DNA of 11,161 nt from an uncultured Duganella sp. (GTDB taxonomy: Bacteria > Pseudomonadota > Gammaproteobacteria > Burkholderiales > Burkholderiaceae), in assembly GCA_946482635.1 (NCBI GenBank), contig CAMLSG010000187.1, positions 1 through 11,161 on the forward strand, in the 5' to 3' direction. The notes under the pieces are model-generated. The model did no database searches and had not been told where the DNA came from. It worked only from the letters and a program-made list of their open reading frames with translations. The translations under genes and the position numbers were made by a program. Shown piece after piece: positions 6,775 through 11,161 of the stretch (positions within the stretch are counted from its first letter, which is position 1; each line of letters opens with the position of its first letter).

Positions 6775-7127
6775 TGAAGCTTAACCATATTGATTTGCCT
6801 GTGACGGACCTGGAAGCGGCAGCCGACTATTTCCAGCGCGGTTTTGGCTTTACGCGGGTGCGCGCGCCTGCCGAAGGCATGGCCATCCTGCGTGCCGAAG
6901 ACGGCTTCGCCCTCATCCTGCAACAGGCGGAAAATGTCGAATATCCGGCCGGCTTCCACATCGGCTTCCTGCAAGCCTCCGACGAAGCGGTGCACGCCGC
7001 CTACCAGCGGCTATCCGACGCCGGCCTGCCAATGCCGCCCGCCCCGGCTGTGAGCTATGGCTGCCTGGCTTTCTGGTGCCGGGCTCCCGGCGGCATCCTC
7101 ATCGAAGTCAGCCACCGGCCCGGCTAG
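6774..7127 (+). CDS. VOC family protein (glyoxalase/bleomycin-resistance fold)
   Basis: A 117-residue single VOC domain made of two beta-alpha-beta-beta-beta units. The first starts MKLNHIDLPVTDLEAAADYFQ, the second around FHIGF (61-65), ending GGILIEVSH (106-114). Candidate metal ligands occupy the usual places: H5, H62 and E111. The family covers glyoxalase I, dioxygenases, fosfomycin/bleomycin resistance and isomerases; sequence alone does not choose among them. ATG at 6774 follows GGAG (6763-6766) with a 7-base gap. It diverges from the barrel gene and its TAG interlocks with that of the convergent phosphoesterase, leaving no room for a terminator. It seems to be a single-gene unit. Confidence 0.9.
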   Translation: MKLNHIDLPVTDLEAAADYFQRGFGFTRVRAPAEGMAILRAEDGFALILQQAENVEYPAGFHIGFLQASDEAVHAAYQRLSDAGLPMPPAPAVSYGCLAFWCRAPGGILIEVSHRPG

Positions 7128-7861
7128 CCCATCCGTCCCGTGCGCAGGGCGGTCGCCCAGTCTGGCCTCCCGTGGCGTTGCGCGACTTCCGCCGCCGCGT
7201 TCCAGTCGTAAGCAACCGCATGTTGCTCGACCGCCCAACCTCCGGCGGTACGCTCGACAATCGCATAACGCGCGTGCGGCGAACCGTTTTCGGCCTTGTG
7301 CGGATAAGGCAAGTCGTCGTCGTAAGCCTGCAAGCCAACGCTGCCCGGATTCACGATCAGGCGCCCATCGTCCAGCAGCACCGAACGCGGCACGTGGGTA
7401 TGCCCGCACAGGATCAGCGAGGCCTGCGCATCGCCCGCCCGCTGCAGCACTTCGGCATAGGTCGCCGCACGCTGCCCGGACGGGTCGACAGACTCCATCC
7501 AGTAAACGAGGTCAGATCCTGGGGTTCCGTGCACCATCAGCACATCTTCGTGCAAGCGCATGGATGCGGGCAGCGCTGCGATCCATTCGCGGTGGCCGGG
7601 CGCAATGTGCTCGTGCGCCCACCGGTCGGATGCTCCCATGCGGGCCGGATCATGCTCCAGCACCTGGCGCTCGTGGTTGCCGCGAATCGTCGGCAGGTCC
7701 AGCGCCATCAGGCGTTCTGCCGTTTCCGCCGGCAGCAAGGGGCCGGACAGGATGTCGCCCAGGTTGACCGTCACCTCGACATCGCGGCGCGCGATGTCGG
7801 CCAGTACTGCATCGAGAGCCCACAAGTTCCCATGGATGTCCGACATCACTGCGATACGCAT
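7124..7861 (-). CDS. Calcineurin-like metallophosphoesterase (YfcE-type)
   Basis: A 245-residue cytoplasmic phosphoesterase. All five metal-site motifs are present: D8-x-H10 in SDIHGN, G35-D36, G61-N62-H63-E, H111 in VHGTPG, and G153-H154-T-H156. This predicts a two-metal enzyme hydrolysing a phosphomonoester or phosphodiester. It is closest to the small YfcE/PF12850 group and unlike Ser/Thr phosphatases in size. There is no signal peptide. ATG at 7861 has AGGAG at 7870-7874, and that site overlaps the stop codon of the upstream lyase gene (7873-7875), giving an 11-bp gap and probable coupling. The 3' end shares the CTAG tetranucleotide with the convergent VOC gene. Why a cytosolic phosphoesterase follows a surface lyase is unclear; the substrate may be a sugar phosphate or nucleotide. 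Confidence 0.92.
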   Translation of the reverse strand: MRIAVMSDIHGNLWALDAVLADIARRDVEVTVNLGDILSGPLLPAETAERLMALDLPTIRGNHERQVLEHDPARMGASDRWAHEHIAPGHREWIAALPASMRLHEDVLMVHGTPGSDLVYWMESVDPSGQRAATYAEVLQRAGDAQASLILCGHTHVPRSVLLDDGRLIVNPGSVGLQAYDDDLPYPHKAENGSPHARYAIVERTAGGWAVEQHAVAYDWNAAAEVAQRHGRPDWATALRTGRMG

Positions 7862-7872
7862 TGCCTACGCTC

Positions 7873-10131
7873 CTAGCTGGCCAGCGCTGCGACCTCCGCT
7901 GCGCTGAGAGCGCCATTATAGATCCGGAAATCGTCGATCTTCCCGTTGAAATAAGGATCAGCGGAATACTGCGAGCGGCCCAGCCAGTTCTGCGTACCGG
8001 AACGCATGCGGAACGGCGCATGGGTCATCTGGCTATTGGTGGCCACCGCGCTGCCGTTCACGTACAAAGTGCCGGTGGTACCCGACAGGGTCACCGCGAC
8101 GTGCACCCATTGTCCGGCCGGCAGCGTCGCCGAGGACAGCGACTGGTCGCCCCAGCCGTTGGTGAGGTTAATGGTAAAGCGCAGGCCGCCGCCGCCGGCT
8201 TGGGGCGTGAGGAACATGTATTGCGTCGTGCCGGAACCGAAGTCGAAAATGCGCGTCCAGGTACGGCCGCCATCCCAGAATACCCAGGCTGCAATGGAGA
8301 AATCGGCCAGGCCATCCATCAGTGCCGCCGGCAGCGCGACGTAATCGTCGACGCCATCAAGCGCGACGGCATTGCCCTTCTTACCCACCACCCACTGGCC
8401 GCCGTTCGGCAAGCTCGCATGACGGCCATTGCCGCTGGTATCCTGCGCGGTCGCGCCTTGCACCTCGTCGAAACCCAGCAGTACATGTGGCGAGACGGCG
8501 GTAACTACCTTCGCTTCGTTGGACTTCGCGCTGGTGCCGGCCGGCGACTGCGCGGTGACCGCGTAGTAGTAAGTGCTTGGTGCCATGCCGCTGTCGGTAT
8601 AGGTAAGCAGGCCGGAAATGCCACTGGCGACCGTCGCATAGGGCCCGCCAGGGGCGGTCGCGCGCAACACGTTATAGCTGGTGGCGCCAGCCGCGCCCCA
8701 CCAGGACAGCTCGACCTTGCCACCGACCAGGCGTGCCGTCAGGCCGCTTGGCGCCCCGCCTGCGGCCTTGGCATCGCGGGTGAACGTGAGCGTGCCGACG
8801 CCAAGCTGGTCGCCGTTGTTGCCATCTCCCTCGGCGCGCACCCTGGCCGCCATCTGCGCGGTGAACGGCGCCGCCACCCCACGCCGGTTGACGTAGTGGT
8901 TGTAGATCATTTCCCAAACCGGGCGGATGCTTGGCAGTCCGGCCGGAGAAATGCCCGTGCCGGTACCCTGCCGGTTGATATAGGTATCGAACGGCATCGA
9001 CGTGTAATACGGATTGCCGCTCGCGTCGTTCAGGTTGGATTTGGCCACGTACTCGGCGCCCGCCAGGAAGCGGTTATTGTCGTAGCCGTAAAAGTCGTCG
9101 CCCTGGTTCCAGGCCATTTCGCAGAACACGCCGGCCAGCCCGATGCCGAGCGTGCAATGGCCCTGGTCGCGCGAGCTTTCCTGCCATTGGCCAAGGTAAC
9201 CCGGATGGATAAAGGGAACGGCCTGGCTCGAGGCGCCATTGCCGCGACCGGTTTTGTAATAGGAAACCGCTTCGTTATACAGGTCTTCGCGGTCGCACAG
9301 CACGCCGATGGCCAGGATAGCCGCCAGGTTGCACTGGTCCCAGTTGGCCCAGTAATTGGTGATGTCCGAGCCATTATGTCCCGTCAGGAACTGATGGCTG
9401 AGCGGGTAGAACACATTCAGCATCATGTCCTGGAAGCGCTTCAGGTCAGCCGCGGCCCAGCCAGGGTAAGTACGCATGATTTCAGCCGCGTTGGCGAACT
9501 GGAAGCCGTAAATGCCGGCAGCGAGGAAGCGATCGGCATTGCCTGTGATGGTGGTCAGGGTGGACGACCAGGCGTTGAGGAACTCGACGGCCTTGTCGGC
9601 GTACGCCTTGTCCTCGGAAACCTTCCAGCGTACCGCCAGTTGGTATGTGCGCGCGATGTCGATATACATCTGGGCGAAATTGCTGTCGGTGCCGCCGCGG
9701 ATCACGGTCTGCAACGGGCGCGGGCTATTATTCAGGTGCGAGCGGCCAGTGCCGAGCAGTGCATTCCAGCCGTCGAGCCAGGGCTGCGCTCCCGCTTTCA
9801 CCTTGTCGCGCATGCGGATGAAGTCGGCTTCTGTGTGCAGCAGGCCAGGGTGTACGAAGATGCGGCCCGATACCGGTTGCGTCGTTTGCACCGGGTCGGC
9901 AGGCGGGACCGGCTGGGCTGGCTCGGTGGCTGGCGCGGGTTGGGCCGGCGGCGCAACTGCCGCAGGGGGCGCGGCTTGCACGGAATCAGCGGGCGTTGCG
10001 TTCGGTGGGCTGGATGAATCGCCACCGGCATTGCAAGCGCTGAGCGCGAATGGACCGAGCGCTGCCAGGCTAAGCGAACCGGTACAAAAAGTCCTGCGGG
10101 GAAGGGAGATGCCTTTAGGTTGCCTGGTCAT
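7873..10131 (-). CDS. Exported alginate/glucuronan lyase-like lipoprotein with FN3 and LamG domains
   Basis: A 752-residue multidomain protein. The N-terminus combines a twin-arginine-like sequence (PRRTF, R12-R13), a hydrophobic stretch (18-30) and a lipobox LSAC with C33, so it is probably a Tat- or Sec-exported lipoprotein. Residues 41-88 are a Pro/Ala linker. Residues about 90-450 resemble the alginate-lyase superfamily (PF05426, helical toroid; PL5 or PL38 type). Conserved-looking active-site candidates are H252-N253, N259-Y-W-A-N263-W-D, H309-P-G-Y312 and R321-D-Q-G-H325. Residues about 460-545 are an FN3 module, and 550-752 a LamG/concanavalin-like module (SGNGRHA, LDGVDDYV, FSIAAWV, WVHVAVTL, LYVNG, IDDFRIYN), presumably binding glycan. 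The start ATG at 10131 has a weak ribosome site. The likely substrate is a uronic-acid polymer. Domain calls are firm; exact substrate is not. Confidence 0.85.
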   Translation of the reverse strand: MTRQPKGISLPRRTFCTGSLSLAALGPFALSACNAGGDSSSPPNATPADSVQAAPPAAVAPPAQPAPATEPAQPVPPADPVQTTQPVSGRIFVHPGLLHTEADFIRMRDKVKAGAQPWLDGWNALLGTGRSHLNNSPRPLQTVIRGGTDSNFAQMYIDIARTYQLAVRWKVSEDKAYADKAVEFLNAWSSTLTTITGNADRFLAAGIYGFQFANAAEIMRTYPGWAAADLKRFQDMMLNVFYPLSHQFLTGHNGSDITNYWANWDQCNLAAILAIGVLCDREDLYNEAVSYYKTGRGNGASSQAVPFIHPGYLGQWQESSRDQGHCTLGIGLAGVFCEMAWNQGDDFYGYDNNRFLAGAEYVAKSNLNDASGNPYYTSMPFDTYINRQGTGTGISPAGLPSIRPVWEMIYNHYVNRRGVAAPFTAQMAARVRAEGDGNNGDQLGVGTLTFTRDAKAAGGAPSGLTARLVGGKVELSWWGAAGATSYNVLRATAPGGPYATVASGISGLLTYTDSGMAPSTYYYAVTAQSPAGTSAKSNEAKVVTAVSPHVLLGFDEVQGATAQDTSGNGRHASLPNGGQWVVGKKGNAVALDGVDDYVALPAALMDGLADFSIAAWVFWDGGRTWTRIFDFGSGTTQYMFLTPQAGGGGLRFTINLTNGWGDQSLSSATLPAGQWVHVAVTLSGTTGTLYVNGSAVATNSQMTHAPFRMRSGTQNWLGRSQYSADPYFNGKIDDFRIYNGALSAAEVAALAS

Positions 10132-10179
10132 GGTTACTTTCGAACGTTGTTGCGGGCAGGACGCCGCGCGCGGTCGAAT

Positions 10180-10190
10180 AGTAACTTACT
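10180..10190. promoter_or_regulatory. Small palindrome upstream of the lyase gene
   Basis: AGTAA-C-TTACT is a perfect 11-base palindrome in the 132-bp spacer, about 50 bp before the lyase ATG. It could be an operator or may be chance. The surrounding sequence is AT-rich, but I could not fit a convincing -35/-10 pair. Confidence 0.25.
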
Positions 10191-10231
10191 CTATGGCAAC
10201 ATTTCTATTAACACTCGATGAAATTTGCGCC

Positions 10232-10251
10232 CGTCATTTGCAAAAATGGCG
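10232..10251. terminator. Weak hairpin after the small membrane protein gene
   Basis: CGTCATTT (10232-10239) pairs with AAATGGCG (10244-10251), including one G-T pair, around a GCAA loop. It begins about 12 bases beyond the stop of the small gene read on the minus strand. No clean T-run follows, so it may only partly reduce read-through into the lyase gene. Confidence 0.3.
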
Positions 10252-10263
10252 ATGCTTTTGGAA

Positions 10264-10476
10264 TCAGTTGCCGGCCAGCGCATCCGCCACCTTGTCCATC
10301 TGGGACGCCTTGGCAACGGCATTGGCAGGCTGCTTCTTGTCCTGCTGCGATTCCTTGGCCTGCGCCGGCGGCGGTACCGGCAACATCGAGGCTAAGCGCA
10401 CGGTATCCATGGCATACAGCGATACCCCCAGCCCCACTGTTCCGATCAATAACCAGCGTACCCACGAGGACAACAC
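10264..10476 (-). CDS. Small single-pass membrane protein, unknown function
   Basis: About 70 residues. One hydrophobic helix lies near the N-terminus (about residues 5-23: W-V-R-W-L-L-I-G then a Gly/Leu/Val run). A short Pro-rich turn (PVPPP) and a charged, Lys/Gln/Ala-rich tail follow, likely facing the periplasm. No family is recognised. I chose GTG at 10476 because GGAGG (10482-10486) lies 5 bases before it. The next codon is TTG (10473), with 8-base spacing, and is an equally reasonable start. An upstream in-frame TTG at 10491 would precede the ribosome site, so it is unlikely. The gene sits alone between the second VOC gene (87 bp away) and the lyase gene (132 bp away), same strand. The amino-acid pattern and ribosome site support it being real. 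Confidence 0.6.
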   Translation of the reverse strand: MLSSWVRWLLIGTVGLGVSLYAMDTVRLASMLPVPPPAQAKESQQDKKQPANAVAKASQMDKVADALAGN

Positions 10477-10481
10477 GGCAA

Positions 10482-10486
10482 CCTCC
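10482..10486 (-). promoter_or_regulatory. Ribosome binding site that sets the small gene's start
   Basis: GGAGG on the minus strand, the strongest Shine-Dalgarno core nearby. It favours a non-ATG start (GTG 10476 or TTG 10473) and excludes the longer TTG-initiated frame at 10491, which would place the site inside the coding region. Confidence 0.55.
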
Positions 10487-10562
10487 GGCAAACTCTTCTA
10501 CTAATTAGTTTAGTGTCGAAATTTGCCGGGATTCTATTCGATTGTCACAACAACCAAAAGTA

Positions 10563-10967
10563 TTACTGCTGGGGTTGTTCGGCCATGTAGACCAGTTCCC
10601 AGATATGGCCGTCCAGGTCTTCGAAGCCATGCGCATACATGAAGCCATAATCCTTCGGCTCGCGCGGCGTCTTGCCCCCTGCCGCCACGGCCTTGCGCAC
10701 CAGTTCGTCGACTTCATTGCGGCTCTCGCAGGACAGGCATACCAGCACTTCGGTCGCCTCTTTGGCATTGGCGATCGGCTTCGCAGTGAAGGTCCGGAAG
10801 AAATCCTCGACCAGCAGCATCGCGTAAATGCTGCCGTCGTGGATCACCATGCTGGCGGCGTTTTCGTCGGTGAACTGCGGGTTGAAGGTGTAGCCCAAGG
10901 CGGCAAAGAATGCCTTCGATTTTTCCAGGTTCTTGACCGGCAGGTTGACGAAGATTTGCTTGTTCAT
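10563..10967 (-). CDS. VOC family protein (glyoxalase-like)
   Basis: A 134-residue VOC protein. The first module is MNKQIFVNLPVKNLEKSKAFF with ALGYTFNPQF, then an ENAASMVI strand and IYAMLLVEDFF. The second has ATEVLVCLSC (71-80), a helix at EVDELVRKAVAAGG, and GFEDLDGHIWELVYM (114-128). E124 is in the usual C-terminal metal-ligand place, but N8 replaces the first-strand histidine seen in many relatives, so metal binding may be altered. I recognise the type as the 'glyoxalase/extradiol dioxygenase-like' small proteins related to PhnB/YaeR-type VOCs. ATG at 10967 is preceded by GAGAGG (10973-10978). It is a monocistronic unit by appearance. It shares only fold, not close sequence, with the VOC protein at 6774-7127. 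Confidence 0.9.
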   Translation of the reverse strand: MNKQIFVNLPVKNLEKSKAFFAALGYTFNPQFTDENAASMVIHDGSIYAMLLVEDFFRTFTAKPIANAKEATEVLVCLSCESRNEVDELVRKAVAAGGKTPREPKDYGFMYAHGFEDLDGHIWELVYMAEQPQQ

Positions 10968-10996
10968 ATTGGCCTCTCAAAAGGGATTAACAGGGT

Positions 10997-11008
10997 GGTT
11001 TGTAAACC
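10997..11008. promoter_or_regulatory. Palindrome in the leader of the second VOC gene
   Basis: GGTTT-GT-AAACC is a perfect inverted repeat about 30 bases before the ATG, between the proposed promoter and the ribosome site. It could be an operator for a TetR/MarR-type repressor. No regulator gene lies next to it in the window. Confidence 0.3.
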
Positions 11009-11065
11009 TATGACGCGCCAGCTTTCTTCAAATCGACATCAAGCAGCAAAAAAATTTCGGTCGCG

Positions 11066-11074
11066 AATATAGCA
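11066..11074 (-). promoter_or_regulatory. Candidate extended -10 promoter for the second VOC gene
   Basis: On the minus strand TGC-TATATT forms an extended -10 (five of six matches to TATAAT plus the TG). No good -35 is present at 16-18 bp, which extended -10 promoters tolerate. It would give a leader of roughly 90 bases. Confidence 0.35.
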
Positions 11075-11101
11075 TTGGATTTCTAGCAAGAAGCTCACAG
11101 A

Positions 11102-11146
11102 TTGTCACAAACACAAATATTATTAAAAAATACAAATATGTGACAA
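11102..11146. repeat. Inverted TTGTCACA / TGTGACAA pair in AT-rich DNA
   Basis: TTGTCACA (11102-11109) and TGTGACAA (11139-11146) are perfect 8-bp inverted arms around a 29-base spacer that is almost all A/T. They lie upstream of the proposed extended -10 for the second VOC gene. The 10-mer ATTGTCACAA at 11101-11110 recurs exactly at 10541-10550, on the far side of that gene. The region 10968-11161 holds no other gene that I can support. Confidence 0.5.
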
Positions 11147-11161
11147 ATGACATGCTAGATT

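Noticed and set aside
7861..10017. A 718-codon open frame on the plus strand opposite the lyase gene
   Set aside because: It lies antisense to a domain-rich real gene; its Arg/His/Val-rich translation has no recognisable domain, and long antisense frames are normal in GC-rich DNA.
9512..10504. A 330-codon plus-strand frame reaching into the spacer upstream of the lyase
   Set aside because: Most of it is antisense to the lyase signal and linker; the part in the spacer has no ribosome site and no recognisable fold.
11102..11146. A CRP/FNR-type site
   Set aside because: CRP sites read TGTGA-N6-TCACA; here the half-sites point the other way and are 29 bases apart.

Overview
The window reads as a chromosomal stretch of a GC-rich betaproteobacterium, most likely an Oxalobacteraceae member (Massilia, Duganella or Janthinobacterium type). 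This rests on the DUF2863 protein (a Burkholderiales family), on general resemblance of the other proteins, and on a paired TGTCTGACCC/GGGTCAGACA palindromic element that I recall as common between genes in that family. No database search was possible. No rRNA, tRNA, CRISPR array, prophage, transposase or insertion sequence is visible, and no spacer longer than 300 bases lacks a gene.

Layout. (1) 14-1279, plus strand: DUF2863 protein, ending at a hairpin terminator. (2) 3190 down to 1296, minus strand: a tight run of M14 zinc carboxypeptidase, CYTH/triphosphate-tunnel protein and a small membrane-anchored coiled-coil protein. It converges on the DUF2863 gene, and the shared terminator lies across the end of the last reading frame. 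(3) 3191-3344: a spacer with two perfect palindromes inside a larger imperfect inverted repeat. (4) 4808-3345, minus: a complete clade-3-type haem catalase with a good ribosome binding site, a plausible promoter and an OxyR-like core site. (5) 6711-4895, minus: an outer-membrane beta-barrel protein overlapping a patatin-like phospholipase by 4 bp. (6) 6774-7127, plus: a small VOC/glyoxalase-fold protein, whose stop codon interlocks with that of (7) a calcineurin-like phosphoesterase (7861-7124, minus). The phosphoesterase sits 11 bp downstream of a 752-residue secreted alginate/glucuronan-lyase-like lipoprotein carrying FN3 and LamG modules (10131-7873). (8) 10476-10264, minus: a small orphan membrane protein. 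(9) 10967-10563, minus: a second VOC protein, preceded by an AT-rich regulatory region that runs to the window end.

Functionally this is mostly housekeeping and accessory metabolism: peroxide defence (catalase), lipid hydrolysis coupled to an envelope barrel, uronate-polymer degradation at the cell surface, and small-molecule VOC enzymes. I see no convincing new multi-gene defence or mobile system. The most interesting items are the inverted-repeat element, the barrel/patatin overlap, the lyase/phosphoesterase pair, the catalase control region and the TTGTCACA sites around the last gene.
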